Origin: Mytilus galloprovincialis
Lineage: Eukaryota > Mollusca > Bivalvia > Mytilida > Mytilidae
Reading direction: 5' to 3'
NCBI RefSeq assembly: GCF_965363235.1
Contig: NC_134851.1
Coordinates: forward strand, 36,360,321 to 36,424,320
DNA length: 64,000 nt
A program made the translations under genes and the position numbers. Every line of letters starts with the position of its first letter. The first letter of the stretch is position 1. The notes under the pieces are model-generated. The model made no database searches, was not told where the DNA came from, and saw nothing but the letters and a program-made list of their open reading frames with translations. Of the stretch, positions 25,101-38,362 are shown piece by piece.

Positions 25101-25508
25101 AGCGTGTACAACTTCCAACACATTTGTATCAAATAAGAAAGATGAGTTTCCACAACAGAAAGTATGAGAAATAATGAAATCATACAGCAATAACATTAGG
25201 AGTAGGATCAACAGGAAACACATGTCTCAAATTGTTGTGTATATCCTTAGGTTTAGTAAATTTATTTATCTGTTTGTGTAGAATTTGTTTGTCTGTTTGT
25301 AGCTGTGTACATGGTGTAACTCACAGTACACTGCTGACTCACTGACACTAACCTTTTTTAAAAGTTTTATCAAACTCTTAATGTAAATATCTTAATTCCT
25401 TAGTTTACAATTCTCTCTTTTTTAGTAATAAGGACGAGATTTTGTAAAATTTCAACAGTTCTATGAGTTTCTTCGTTGTAAACAGATTTTTTGCTGAAAG
25501 GTCTATGA

Positions 25509-25518
25509 ACCGGAAGTT
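25509..25518 (+). promoter_or_regulatory. ETS/GABP-type site in the UBE2F-VPS25 head-to-head region
   Basis: ACCGGAAGTT is a full ETS-family consensus, about 200 bp upstream of the VPS25 start. UBE2F is transcribed the other way, so the site may serve both genes. ETS sites are common in divergent housekeeping promoters; function here is inferred. Confidence 0.45.
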
Positions 25519-25708
25519 TACACTCTGAAAAAAAGCTTACATCAATGAGAAATAAAACTCTGCATATATAGAAATATAAATCAAGATATACATTTAAATC
25601 AATGCTAAAAAACAGAAAAAGTTCAAAAACCTTGTGTTATAATGTGTTTAGTCTGTTATTGATTAAATATAATAATTTTTTTTAATGGATATAAGGAACT
25701 CACTGAAA

Positions 25709-28700
25709 ATGGAATGGCCCTGGCAGTACAATTTCCCACCTTTCTTCACGTAATAACACTCTTGTAGCTTATTGAACCCTTTTAAATTGAGGTGACTTCC
25801 CTTTTTAATGATTGAGTGTACTCCATTATATTTTATATTGAATGACACAAACTGGCAATGTTGACTGTTGTCATACAATGAATCTGAGCAAGGATTTGTA
25901 TAGTGTAAATCCTTGATCTGAGTGAGAAGCTCTAGAAGGATCTTCTTTTACAATACACATCCTTGAGCTGTATGATACATTATTAGGATAGAATTGGATG
26001 ATTATGACCGATAAATATTGAGTTCATTAATTCTTTAGTACAATTAAAATAATGGGAAATTTTCACGTTTTTTTTTTAATTTTTCGTCTGTAATAGGGGA
26101 CTTTGTTCACATTATATACAGTACACAAGACACAACAGAAAAGGTACCCACAGAGAGATTGAGTGTAAAATCAATATAAATGTAGTAGGTGAATTTTTTC
26201 AAATGATGTTTGTGATTCACTTAAGACAGTCAGGGATATAACTCTATAGGGTTAATACAGGAAAATAACATACATTTGTTATTGTGGACTAAAAATTCAA
26301 AGAACTGTGATAACATATGTATGTTACATGTTTCATAGGGACAATATACATCATTAGTTTAGTTAAAATGTATAAAAGTTCTATTGATATTACTTTTTTC
26401 TGTATACTTAACTATTTAAAGATATAACAGTTCATAGTTTGCCAATTTTGCATAGTACACCTATATGTTATTACAGAAAAAATATGCCTGTAATAACTAA
26501 AGGGTGTTATCACAGCTTCTCTATATCACTTCAAAGGATTTGCTCAGACATACATCGTGCTTAATTACAATGTAGTTTCATTTATTGTAAGAAATAATGA
26601 CCAGAGCATGTGATGAGGTTCTGCGCAAGTTTCTCAGTAATTCCCAAGTGTCTTATATAATAAGTTACATTCCTTTAATAACTGAGCCTTGTTATCACAG
26701 CTAAGTTTATCCCTTAATAGCCTCGACTCATTGATTTACCATGGTCCATCAAAAATGTATTGATTTAATTAAAAAATTAGTTTTCAAGACTATGCATATA
26801 GTTTCTGCGCAAAGTCTCAAGAGTTCCCCAGAGCCCACTATAAATGAAATAATTTTACAAATAACAAGCATATGTTATTACAGATTTAGAAAATTTAAGG
26901 TGAAAGTATCTGTAATAACACACACAAGTTATTTCCTGGAATAACCCTATAGAGTTATATCTCTGACTGTAAGAAATTGAATTGAATTTTTCTTTAATAT
27001 TGAAAATTCATTGGGGTGTAAAACCGTTGACCAAAGTACATTCCGTGCTTCAATCTAAAAATGTGCGCATGGTCAACACTTTTACGACTCTATGAATATA
27101 CTAAAAGAAGTACATTCAATACTTATAATTACATTTTTCGCTATCATCAGATGATAATCATAATAATCAAGAAAACAGGATTACAATCAAGATTTTCTTT
27201 TATTACCTGTCCACTTAATTGTTAAAACATGTGTCATCATGAATATTAATTTCCATGAGAAACATGTGTCCAAAAAAAAAATATACATGTATGTCTGTTT
27301 ATGGTTACCTGACCGACCATAAGCCATTTTATTTTCGTTGTAAAGTGAAAAATTAATAGAACTTGTGTCAAAAGCGAAGTAAGGGTTGCCAATACATTTA
27401 ATCAATTGCCTGCAGGCGCGGATCCAGAGGGGGGGGTTCCGGGGGTTGGAACCCCCCTTTTTTTTGGACGATCAGAGCATTTGAATGGGGACATGTAATT
27501 GGAACCCCCCCTTTGTCCTGGGTTAGGAATCCCCCCTTTTTAAAATGGCTGGATCCGCCCCTGGCCTGATACATCCCAATGTTCACAATCCTGAATATGA
27601 CAGCTGTTTTAAGGAAACTTGCAACTTGTGTAATGAAATAAAAACTTCGCTGCCATTTTTTTCCAACCAAACCAATCATTAAAAATATGGGTAAACTAGG
27701 CAGATGGACAACAAGGACCACGGCAGGACGGACCGCACAACTCAAAATCATGGCTCAATATAAAATGGAAATACCGACCTAACTTCCCTATTTACTTTAA
27801 TGATGTAACCTTAAACAGACATATATTTTTTTTTGGCCTGAGAAACCTCCTGTCAATTAACAGTTCACTAGAACCTCCTTTTTATCATGAGATTTCATAA
27901 ATTACATGAGAATAAAATTGAGAAAGGAAATGGGGAATGTGTCAAAGCGATAACAACCCGACCATAGAGCAGACAACAGCAACCTTCTTATAATCAACAG
28001 AAATCACTAGAAAATCAGAAACATCCTGTTAAATAATCACCTCTAGACCAACTTTTGTTGAAATGAATATAACTAAGTCTAAGCAAAATTATAGAGGTGC
28101 TGCCATGGACATGATGGAGAAATTGTAGGTCAAAAAGATAGAAGTAGATGTGGTATGAGACAGCTCTCCATCCAAGTCACAATTTGTAAAAGTAAACCAT
28201 TATCAATGATTATAGGTCAAAATACGACCTTCAACACAGATCATTGGTTCATACAGAAACATGAATCTGTTATATTTCATAAATTTATTCTCTTCATTAC
28301 AGGATTCAGCCTAATTCTGATACAAGAAAGAAACAATTGGAAGCTTGGTGTTCTCTGATTCTCAACTACCACAAACAGAAAAAGTCCTACAGCATAGATG
28401 TGACCGAGATACTCAACTCCCAACTCTGTCATAACAAAGAAATAGACAGTATCCTTTTGTAGTGTCAAATGATGATACACATGTAAAGCATGGTAAAGTA
28501 TTACCATGATTACACATAAGGTGACTTTATTAAAAACTTTTTGTGAATTTCACAAAAGATACCAGTGTTTGGTATCACTATGACATGTATGAGATCTACC
28601 AATACATAAAATTCATTTAACATTCTGGTCTACTCAAACTGTGAATTTTTAAATTTAATATTTTTAGCCCCTTGCTTCAGCAGTGGGGGCATTAATTCCT

Positions 28701-31700
28701 ACCCTTTTTTGTCTGCATGTCCCAAAATTAGTTTCCTTTGTCTAGCTTAAGTTTGGCTAACCCAAATATTTTGAAACTTATACACAAAGCTTATTATATT
28801 ACATGTACCACATAAAATTAAATCAAGTTTGGATTTGGGTGGCATCACTTTTACCTTCTTCCATGTCTTCATGTTCTTTACAATGCTTATTACCACAAAA
28901 CTCAGATCAAGTTCGAAATTGGGTGACTTAAAATGTATATTGTCATTATTGACCTTAACAGTTTTTAGGAAAACTCTCATTAGATGGTTTATATACAGTG
29001 TTAGATGAACTTTGTAGAACAGGTAAGTGTATGTCCTGAATCAGATAGAAATTGACCTTATGCAAATGAATATCAATAATTCTGGTAACTTATTTCAGGT
29101 TGAAAACATTATCTCCGAAAAGTCTGTATCATTTTAAAACTTGAATTGGATTGTTATAAGAACCCTACAATACACAACAAAATCTATCAAAGACTTTCCT
29201 TTTGTAATCGGTTGTTCCAATTTCAATCAAAGTATAAATACATGTACATGTATACGTGCACCTGCATATGGTTGATTTCTATCTAATGCCGCTCAAATTA
29301 TGATATCATGATCATGATAAACATGATAAAGTCATTAGGATCACATTTTTACTGCTATTTCTTGCATGTGTCTTGTAGGTACTGACTTTTATCATTCTAT
29401 GCTGACCTGTTGAAGAAAAAGAAACAAAAGACATTTATTTTTAATAGTCATGATAGTAAACATGGTAAAGTAGGAAATACAAAAAAATATGTTTTATAAA
29501 AAAGAAGATGTGGTATAATTGTCAATGAGACAACTACTAACAAGAGACCAAATGACACAGAAATTAACACTGTATGGCCTTCAACAATGAGCAAATCCCA
29601 TACTGCATAGTCAGCTTATTTAGTTTATTTTCATATTTTATTGTATTTCTCCAAAATAAATTTACCTGATACTTTTGACCAAAACAATTGACTATGTAAA
29701 CATGGTAAAAAAGACTTACTTCATAATTGATATATATAGAGTATTGTAGTTTCAAACAGAATAAAATGTTTCACATGTTGAATACTCTTCAGAAAATAAC
29801 TGTTATTGTATATGATTATAGGGCACTTAGAATGGAAAGATCCCAAGACAAAGAAACAATGTTTGGTGATGTGGAGAACTCCTGAGGAATGGGGAAATCT
29901 AATATATTCTTGGGTAAAATGTGTTTAATTTTATCTTTGAGAGGATCCCCAGCAGTATAAGTTATTGCCCTTTAAAGATTTATAGAACTAAGGAGGATAA
30001 ATTAGTTCAAAGTAAAAACTGAATCAGTTAGGAACTCATTTCACAAAAAATCTTACATGAAAAAATATCTTAGTCATGTCAATCAATATTATCATAAGAT
30101 TTTAAAAAATATATATGTTTTTTCTCTCTCAGGTGCTGCAGGATTAATCATTTTATTGTCGAGCCTTCTAAATTGGTTGTTGTTCTCTATTAAACTTTAG
30201 TTTGCCTCAGACAAGTGTTATGAAGCTAAATGCTTATTATCACAAAAATTAGATCAACTTTCTTAAACCATACTGGATTTCTACCAAACTTGGACAGAAG
30301 CTTGTGTATGATCATAAGATTGTATCCAGAAGTAAATTTTGTGGAAAATAAAATTCATTTTTTCCGTATTTTACTTATGAATAAACTTAGTTTTTCTGCG
30401 GGAAAACATTACATTGTGGTTAAAATTTTTAAAATTTTGATAACTTTCTTATATTTTTTTTAATTTGTACCAAACTTGGACAGAAGCTCGTTTATAATCA
30501 AAAGCTAGTATCTAGGAGGAAATTTTGTTAATATTTTGTACCTGTGTATCTGTATTTTACTTATAAATGGACTTCCGCAGAACCATTACGAATTTTATTA
30601 TTTTTATAAATCTGCGAAAACCAGAATTCTTTTTCCAGGTTCTTATACTTTCCAGTATTTTAAATCATGATCTTGTAAAAAAGAAATGTGCATTTGAACA
30701 GTTTTAACCAAATATGTTATTTAGCCCTGTCATATCAATTGTATGCGGTGTGTACCTTAAGAAACCGAAAATCTATCAAAATTTCATGAGTGAAATTTTG
30801 TCTCATTTATCTCAGGAACATCTCAAAATTTCATGAGTGAAATTTTGTTTCATTTATCTCAGGAACATCTATCAAAATTTCATGTCTCATTTATCTCAGG
30901 AACTATAGATCAGACCTTCCTGAATCTTTTTAAAATGCTTCATGTGAAATTTCCAGACAGTGTGATGCATTTTTACATGACCCATCAACTTCTTGTTTAC
31001 TGAAAAAAAAATTCTTTATTACACATAATTATCATATTATCATGAATAATATTTTGCCACATATTTCTGAGGAATTGTGATATAGATCACCATGAAATTG
31101 TGTATAAACATTTATGGCAGCATGCATGCTACAATGCTAGAAAAATAAGTCAAAATAAGATTTTAAAAAAATAAGTCAATTCTATTGTCTTTCAGATAAT
31201 ATCAAAGTCCATGACTAATACTGTATGCACTTTTTATGAATTAACAAATGGAGAGGAATCAGAAGGAACAGGTTAGTGATACATGATGATCAATTTTGAT
31301 CCCTTCTTTCCATTTCTAAATGTATTATCTCCCTTTGCTCTTGACCAAATTTTTCTCTCTGTAAGAAAGTTAATTAAATATAGATTTCACAAATAATTGT
31401 CAATCAGTAAAATCTATAAATAGTTCAGTGGAAGACTTAACATGCTTATTTCCCATTTACATTCTAAAATTTTATAAACATTGCTAAGGTTGTTTCTGTT
31501 TATTATTAAAATAAAAGAAAAGAATAATTGAGGATACAAATGCCCCTGCTCAAGCTTGCTTATCATATGTGAAATTACTTTTGGGATGGACAGATGGTCA
31601 AGGGTAACACTTTATGCCCCTTTTGCCTAGAAACGGGGGCATGAAAAGTTCATTTGCTAATAATTTTACATTTTAAGCTCATCTAGGCATGGCCCAAACA

Positions 31701-33424
31701 GCTATCATGAACTTTTTACATTTCTTGTGACTTATTGTCCATAAACTTCTACAAAAATCTTCTAACTTGAAATTTTCCCATTAAAGGTCGGTGGTTCTCT
31801 CTGGGCACTCTAACTTCCTCCACCAATAAAAACTGTCCGCCACAAAATAGCACAAAAGTGTTGAAAGTGGCGTTAAACACCAATCAATAAATCAATCTAC
31901 CCTGAAACTACAGGGCCAATTAGAACAATCTTGGCCACAATTATCTTTGCAGTATCTTAAATTGGATGATTCCGCCTGCTAACCAACATTGCTGCCAACA
32001 CTAAAAATAGAAGTAAAATGACAGTTATTAAATATATGCTTTTTCTTCAAAGTGTTAAAAATAGAGAAAATCTTCAAGAACAAATATGTCCCCAATGTTT
32101 AGATATACCTAGCTACTGTGTATTTAGAACATAATTGTCAGACGATTTGTTTTTAATGTTACTTTAAAAAATAATAGTTTTGGGGCTATTTTCTTTAAAC
32201 TATGATTAATAGGGAACAACTTTAAACAGCAAAATTGATCAGCAAGACCAGTTCAACAAATAACTTTTTTAAGAAGTCAATATTGACAAAAGTAGTCAAT
32301 TGACTCATTGTAGTAGTTATATTCCTTGAATGAAAATCTTCACCAATATTATTTTTTAGCTATGATCTTGACAGAAAAATGCATACATATATACAAAAAA
32401 TTACTGCCAATAAACAACACAGTGGAAATAATCAGTCAACTCCTTTGTCAATTTTATATTTTTGGTAAAGTTTTTAATAGCTATAGGCATGCAAGTAGAT
32501 AGATAAACCTTATTTAAAAAAATAAGTATCTGACATGTTAATCTATTTTTTGCCCCTGCAATAGCAGAGAGGCATTAAAGTTTATCAGTTTCCATCTGCA
32601 CCTATGTACATTCCAAATTGGTTGCTGTTCTCTAACTTGATTGCCTCATACCAGTGTTATGAAGCTAAATGCCTATTACCACAAAACTTAAATCAAGTTC
32701 CAATTTTGGTGTTGTCACTTAAATCGTTTTGGAGTTATGCTGCTTTATGAAGTTATATAGAAGTAAGGGCATCATCTGCCTCCCATGGACACATTGTCCA
32801 TTTATTTTCAACAACAGTTAAATACAACAAGGTTGCAACTAAGCATATGCACTCACTGTGCTTCTCTAAGTTTTAATTCAAAGTGTCTTCCTTCATGTTC
32901 AAGTTTTATTAAAAAACAAGAATGTGTCCTCAGTACACGAATGCCCCACTCGCACTATCATTTTCCATGTTCAGTGGACCGTGAAATTGGGGTAAAAACT
33001 CTAATTTGGCATTAAAATTAGAAAGATCATATCATAGGGAACATGTTTACTAAGTTTGAAGTCGATTGGACTTCAACTTCATCAAAAACTACCTTGACCA
33101 AAAACTTTAACCTGGAGCGGGACAGACGGACGAACAGACAGACGGACGGACGAACGGACGCACAGACCAGAAAACATAATGCCCCTCTACTATCGTAGGT
33201 GGGGCATATAAAAGAATTTTAATTTTATGTTATTGTTATGAAAAAAACATTCAGTACATCATTTATCAAAGAACTAACATATATTTTTTCAATTGTATAT
33301 TTTTGTTTCAGAATTTCATGGTCTTGAAAAATGGTTATTATTACGAGCTATAAAGACTTTAGAGGCGCAGAGAAAAGCAGAAATAATGATGTTTGACGAT
33401 AGTGAAGGTGTCAAGTTCTTTTAG
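25709..33424 (+). CDS. VPS25: ESCRT-II subunit VPS25, six coding exons
   Basis: Coding exons: 25709-25749, 28303-28448, 28969-29022, 29822-29913, 31196-31271 and 33312-33424. All introns are GT-AG and the phases agree, giving 173 residues (human 176). The start MEWPWQYNFPPFF carries the WPW and PPFF motifs by which VPS25 grips VPS22 and VPS36. Two winged-helix domains follow: exon 2-3 (DTRKKQLEAWCSLIL.., RKLSLDGLYTVLDEL) and exon 4-6 (HLEWKDPKTKKQCLVMW, TPEEWGNLIYSW, FYELTNGEE, then FHGLEKWLLLRAI). It ends EGVKFF, as in the animal family. The second winged helix is the part known to bind VPS20/CHMP6. Role: endosomal sorting of ubiquitinated cargo. An in-frame ATG at 25685 would add eight residues. 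The first intron is 2.55 kb and holds several repeats. Confidence 0.95.
26227..26969. mobile_element. Inverted-repeat DNA element, 743 bp, TAAGA target duplication
   Basis: The ends form terminal inverted repeats of about 57 bp: CAGTCAGGGATATAACTCTA on the left and TAGAGTTATATCTCTGACTG on the right. TAAGA lies directly outside both ends (26222-26226 and 26970-26974). No transposase is encoded, so it is non-autonomous. It sits in the first intron of VPS25. The superfamily is not decided. Confidence 0.75.
27413..27563. repeat. Short element with GGCGGATCCAG ends, copy 2
   Basis: Ends CAGGCGCGGATCCAG and CTGGATCCGCCCCTG, centre rich in G and C runs. Same orientation as 19112-19259. Intron 1 of VPS25. 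Confidence 0.8.
27905..28250 (-). repeat. Family G and family B fragments
   Basis: At 27918-27985: GGAAATGGGGAATGTGTCAA and ACCATAGAGCAGAC (family G). At about 28145-28250: a reversed family B piece (GATGTGGTATGAGAC, ACAGCTCTCC). Both are just upstream of VPS25 exon 2. Confidence 0.65.
28665..28960. repeat. Worn piece of the ~185-bp array family, head region
   Basis: CAGTGGGGGCATTAA and ATTACCACAAAACTCAGATC match the heads at about 30220 and 32550. Lies in VPS25 intron 2, ending next to exon 3. Confidence 0.5.
29497..29605 (-). repeat. Family B fragment, reversed
   Basis: AAGAAGATGTGGTATAATTG followed by CAATGAGACAAC and CAACAATGAGCAAATCCCAT is the reverse complement of the family B 3' half. 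VPS25 intron 3. Confidence 0.75.
30145..30920 (+). repeat. ~186-bp tandem array, two units, plus a short direct repeat
   Basis: ACCAAACTTGGACAGAAGCT recurs at about 30282 and 30467, with TCCGTATTTTACTTAT blocks between. At 30775-30900 a short unit (TTTATCTCAGGAACATCT) is repeated three times. VPS25 intron 4. Confidence 0.7.
31783..31897 (+). repeat. SINE tail, 5'-truncated
   Basis: AAGGTCGGTGGTTCTCTCTG, CCTCCACCAATAAAAACTG and GTGGCGTTAAACACCAATC match the 3' half of the SINE at 16111-16374, in the opposite orientation. The tRNA-like head is absent. VPS25 intron 5. Confidence 0.8.
32550..32780. repeat. Head fragment of the ~185-bp array family
   Basis: TGCCCCTGCAATAGCAGAGA, then CAGTGTTATGAAGCTAAATG as at 30220. 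The tandem part is missing. VPS25 intron 5. Confidence 0.55.
32915..33207. repeat. Family H repeat, single-monomer copy
   Basis: AAGAATGTGTCCTCAGTACA to the GGACGGACGAACGGACG tail and CTACTATCGTAGGTGGGGCA. Lies about 100 bp before the last VPS25 exon. Confidence 0.85.
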
Positions 33425-33483
33425 TGCAATCTGTGATAAACATGTAGTCGTTTTTATATAATTTGTATAGTTATTGTTGTACC

Positions 33484-33489
33484 ATTAAA
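33484..33489 (+). terminator. Candidate poly(A) signal of VPS25
   Basis: ATTAAA about 60 nt after the stop codon. A canonical AATAAA lies further on at 33734-33739. Confidence 0.4.
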
Positions 33490-33837
33490 ATATCTATCAT
33501 ATACATTTTCTATATATAGAAAAAAGAGTGTCATGCTGTTAACTTTGAGAGATCTGTAGGTGGCCTTTTGTCTAGCTCTGTTCTGCATTTTAAAGCTGGG
33601 CTATCTTCCAGACCCTACCAAGATTCCAGATTCAAAATATAAGATTTTATTAACCAATCATGGACCCTCAATGGGCAAATACTATATATGACAAGCAATA
33701 TTATAAAAAATCTTCAATTGCACAGTATTGAGCAATAAATTTGTAAGATCTTGGACCACATTTGTTTTGTGTCAAAAACCTATATTATGTCAAAATTTTG
33801 ATGGTAAGTATTGACTTTGGGGGTTATTGCTCAATTT

Positions 33838-35080
33838 GTTTTTATACGACCCCAAAATTTTTTTGTCATCTGCGTTGTCGTCGTCTGAAGACACATTGGT
33901 TTCCGGATAATAACTTTAGTTTAAGTTAATAGATCTTCATGAAATTTTTTCAGAAGGTTTAATACCACAAAAGAAAAGTTGGGAGTGATTTTGGGGATGA
34001 TGGTCCCAACCGATTATGAATTAGGGGCCCAAAGGGGCCCAAAACAAGCATTTTTCTAGTTTCAGGATAATAACTTGTGTAGAAGTATTTCAATTGCTCT
34101 GAAATCTTATCGCAATGTTCAAAACCACAAGTAGAAGGTTTGGATTCATTTTAGGGGTTATTGGGCCAAAGTTTAGGAATTAAGGGCAAAAAAGGGGTCA
34201 AAACAAGCATTTTTCTAGTTTCAAGACAATAACTTATGTGTAATTGTATGGATCTCTCTGAAACTGTACTACAAGGTTCAATACTGCAATGGAAAGCATG
34301 AGATTGAGTTTAAGGGTTATTGCTCCAAGGGGGTTTCAAAAAGTTAGGGGGGGGGATTTTTTGTTTACGATTTTTGAAGGGCTCCCTTTTTTTTCAAAAT
34401 TTTTCAAATTTCGAATTTTGAAAAGTTTAAAGAAGAAATCTTCAATTGCACGGTATTGTGCAATAGATTTGTTAGATCTTTGACCACATTAATTTTGTGA
34501 CAAAAACCTATATTATGTCAAAAATTTGATCACAATCCAAATTCAGACAGAATCAAGCTTGAATATTGTGACCAAATTTGCCCCAACTGTTCAGGTTTCA
34601 ACCACTGGGGTCGTATAAAGCTGCGCCCTGTGGAGCACCTGGTTGGAATTAGGGGCAAAAGGGTCAAAAAGGGGGTTAAACTAGGTTTTTCTGGTCAATG
34701 GACAATTAAGACAATTTAAAAGTGTACATTTACATACAATGTTGGGTATGTTCTAATTAACCTCCTGATTTAACTACTTGTAAATTGTGTATAAAGAAAT
34801 GTCAGGTTTTGGACTAATTGCAAAAAAACGGGTCGGTAGAATTTTTTTTCTCCAAATTCCAAATTTTTGAAAAGTTTGAAGATAAAATCTTTAATTGCAC
34901 AATATTGCGCAATAGATTTGACATTTGTTTTGTGTCAGAAACTCATATTATGTCAAAAATTTGATCAAAATCCAAATTCAGAGCTGTATCAACTTGAATG
35001 TTTTGCCCATACTTGCCCTAACTGTTCAGGGTTCTATCTCTGTGGTCGTATAAAGCTGCGCCCTGTGGAGCACCTAGTTT
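33838..35080. repeat. Family E dispersed repeats (one long copy, one 3' piece)
   Basis: The long copy runs from TTTTTATACGACCCC to GGGGTCGTATAAAGCTGCG (about 33838-34640), so the ends are inverted repeats around TATACGACC. A second, 5'-truncated copy ends with the same GGTCGTATAAAGCTGCGCCC at about 35043-35062. The interior has several diverged repeats of a TTTTTCTAGTTTCA-type block. Confidence 0.75.
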
Positions 35081-35279
35081 ATTTTGGGTCCTTTTATCAA
35101 ATTGGTCTACATTTTGGTCCAAAGGGTCCAAAATTAAACTTAGTTTGATTTTAACAAAAATTGAATTCTTGGGGTTCATTGATATGCTGAATCTAAACAT
35201 GTACATGTATTAATATTTTATTATGGACCCAGTTTTCAAGTCGGTCCAAATTGGGGACATATCAGAAGGCGGGAGCATG

Positions 35280-36130
35280 AGAGATCGGTTTTTAATTAGA
35301 TTGATAAGAGGTATCTAGTAGTAAACTTTGTAAAGAAAGTAATTCATTTTTTCCGTATTTTAAATACTTTTAAATGGACTTTGGTTTTTTGCCAGGAAAC
35401 AACACATTCATCCTGTGAAACTCCTCTATTCTGGGTTTTGCCAAACTTGGACAGAAGCTTGTTTATGACCACAAGATAATATCCAGAAGTAAATTTTGTG
35501 AAAAAATAATCCATTTTTCCCGTATTTTACTTTTAAATGAACTTTGATTTTCTACCAGGAAACAACACATTCACTCTGTAGTAAAAGTTTTTAAAACTTT
35601 CATAAATTTCTTAAACTATCATGGGTTTGTACCAAACTTGAACAGAAGCTTTTTTATGATCATAAAATAGTATCCAGAAGTAAATTTTGTTAAAAAATAA
35701 ATCCATTTTTCCGTATTTCACTTTTAAATGAACTTAGATTTTCTGCCAGGAAATAACACATTCACTCGGTGGTTAAAGTTTTTAATAACTTTCTTACACT
35801 ATTTTGAATTTGTACCAAACTTTGACAGAAGTTGGTTTCTGATCAAAAGCTAGTATCTAGAAGGAAATTTTGTATCTGTGTGTCTGTATTTTACTTATAA
35901 ATGAACTTAGTTTTTCTTTCAGTGAACATTACATAAAGTCTGCAATTAAAGTTTTTAAAACATTTATTAGATTCATAAACTATCCTGGATTTTTAGCAAA
36001 CTTGGACAGAAGCTTTTTACAAACAAAAGATAGTATCAAGAGAATTATTGATTTTTAATCATTTTTGTTGAGCCTGCAATTAACAACAAAAGTAGGCGAG
36101 TCACAGTGTTCCGCGGAACCCTTACGAATT
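35280..36130 (+). repeat. ~185-bp tandem array, four to five units
   Basis: The anchor (A/C)CAAACTT..ACAGAAG occurs at about 35441, 35632, 35814 and 35996. A less clear unit precedes. The array ends in GTTGAGCCTGCAATTAACAA and TTCCGCGGAACCCTTACGAA. No coding capacity. Confidence 0.8.
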
Positions 36131-38360
36131 TTACTGATATTGTCCCATGTTCGATTGTGATATTTTTCATTTGTGTAAATGAGCATGGCGAATGATGCAT
36201 GCATAGTAGAAAACGCATAGTCTGTCGAGGCATCCGGTCTCGATCCTTACCTTCCACAAATTATGACAGACGTTAGTAACGGAATGTTTTGATAATTCAT
36301 TCGAACGTAATTTTTGGTCGATCAATTATACATTGATATATACTTCAACAACAAAAAACCGGAAGGAAATATCTCCATATATAGAGACTATATTAAGTTT
36401 ACACTTCCCTGTCTGAAAAGAAAACAGATGAACAGATAAAGAAGTCTACATATATCCACACAATACCCAGAAATCGGATGAATTATCGATTTTTTTTGTA
36501 TGGAATATAAGTGGGAGGTTTAGCTAGCCATATAACCAGGTTCAACCCACCAGTGTTTTCTTAAAATGTCCTGTACAAAGTCAGGAATATGGCAGTTGTT
36601 ATCAAGTAGTCCGTTTCTATGCATGTTTGTTTGCGTTTGTTTTTATAGTATAGTTCATTTTTTCTGCTGTTCCGTTGTTTTCCCCTTGTAGATGATGTGT
36701 TTCCCTCTGTTTTGGTTTTTGACATGTATTTGTCTTCACTCAATCGATTTTTGCATATTGAAAGCGGAATACTACTATTGCCTGTATTAAAGTACTCTAC
36801 GGTAAGCTTTCAACTATAAAAATAACAGAGACGTTTTATAAAGGGTCTAAAATGGGGTATGTATGAGCGTGTTCTTATTTTTGTTTTCGTCAGTTGTTCA
36901 TATTTCTTCACGCTTTGTTTTAATACTCAAGCATTCTGCATTCTAAATATGAAGAACCCGATTACTCTCTATTCTTTAATTCTTGATTCATCTTTTGTAT
37001 TCTTTTTTTTTTTTTTTGCCAAATATTCTTTTTTTCGTAAACCCCATTGAATACCCCACATTTTTTTGGCATATTTTTAGACCCATGGGTTTTATGCAGT
37101 TTCTTCCTTAACTGTTGATCTCAAACATAACTGATGGAATATTCCATAAACTCGTGTTATGTCTGAGTAAATTTGATACCACAAATGTATGTGATGCCAA
37201 ATTAAATGGGCATCTGTAACTTCCAGATTTTTTGCACGTTTTTCCTCATTTTAATAAAAAAAAAAATTGAATTCGAACAACTCCTACTTGCTCTGCCATT
37301 TTAATGACAATACCGAGAAGTTACTGCTCGGAGTAACACTGCAACTGTACATATATTAACAATATGTGTAATGTTGTCAGTTTTTCTAGTCAGTCGGATG
37401 TTGGCTCCGAATAATCTGTGCAAAAGAGGAAGGTCAAATATCTGCTATGTCGTACAGCTAAAAGAAAATCCAGGACCGTAGTGAGCAATCTTTCCCTAGT
37501 CGTCTGACTGGTTTTGGTGACGTAACTGTTTCCCGGAGTTGGTTCTTCTGTGCTTAGGAACCTCATAAATATCCGTAAAATGTCGCCATGTCCGGTTCTT
37601 TTGCCTGTCCAAAGTCAGGAGCCAGTCATTCGAGGTTGTCGCTGTTTTGCTATATACCATACTTTAGAGATAACTAGTGAATTTGAAACTTTGCGGACGT
37701 CCATCGGTAGTTTTACTGTCGCAAATTTAATTTACCTATCGACACTTAGCATAAAAATGTAATAAGAGGTTTCTAGGTGCAAAGTGTGATTTTTTTGGCT
37801 TCTTATTTGAGAAATTACATGTCTTTTTATTCCCGTATCCAAATGTCGGCTTTCTTAGTTACAGTCAGAGAATGTTGTTACGCTTATTTTTATCCAATTA
37901 GAACCTTTGATGCAATTTAATTGCGGTTTGTTTACTCGTTTTTTTTTTTTTTAACGTTTTGTCTTGTCTATACCTCGTATTGCTCGCAATTTGATATAAG
38001 TTTTTCTCGGTCGTATGGTGACATATATTTGCCAACAACTACGCTATTTGGTTTTTTGGACAGTTGTCTCATTGGCAATTATTTCACATCTCCCTATTAT
38101 ATATCGAATAACAATGACTAGTAAACAAACATTTTTCATTAATATTGTTGTAAGCTTTACTCCTGATAAGATACACATAATTTTCCTATTGTATTTTTAA
38201 GCAATAAACCAACAATTACATCACTTGGTTCGATGAATAATTGTCTCCTTTGCAATTCTTCCTGTTTTATGTTGAATAACAATGATAACTACACGAACAT
38301 TTGTATTAATATTTCATTTAACTTTACTCATAACAAGATACAAATAATTTTCCCATTGTT
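36131..38360. other. Repeat remnants, no gene
   Basis: At 36555-36740 there is a family F piece (CCTGTACAAAGTCAGGAATA). At 37560-37760 a worn family B-like piece (GTCCAAAGTCAGGAGCC). Poly-T runs are frequent. No exon was recognised. Confidence 0.5.
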
Positions 38361-38362
38361 TT

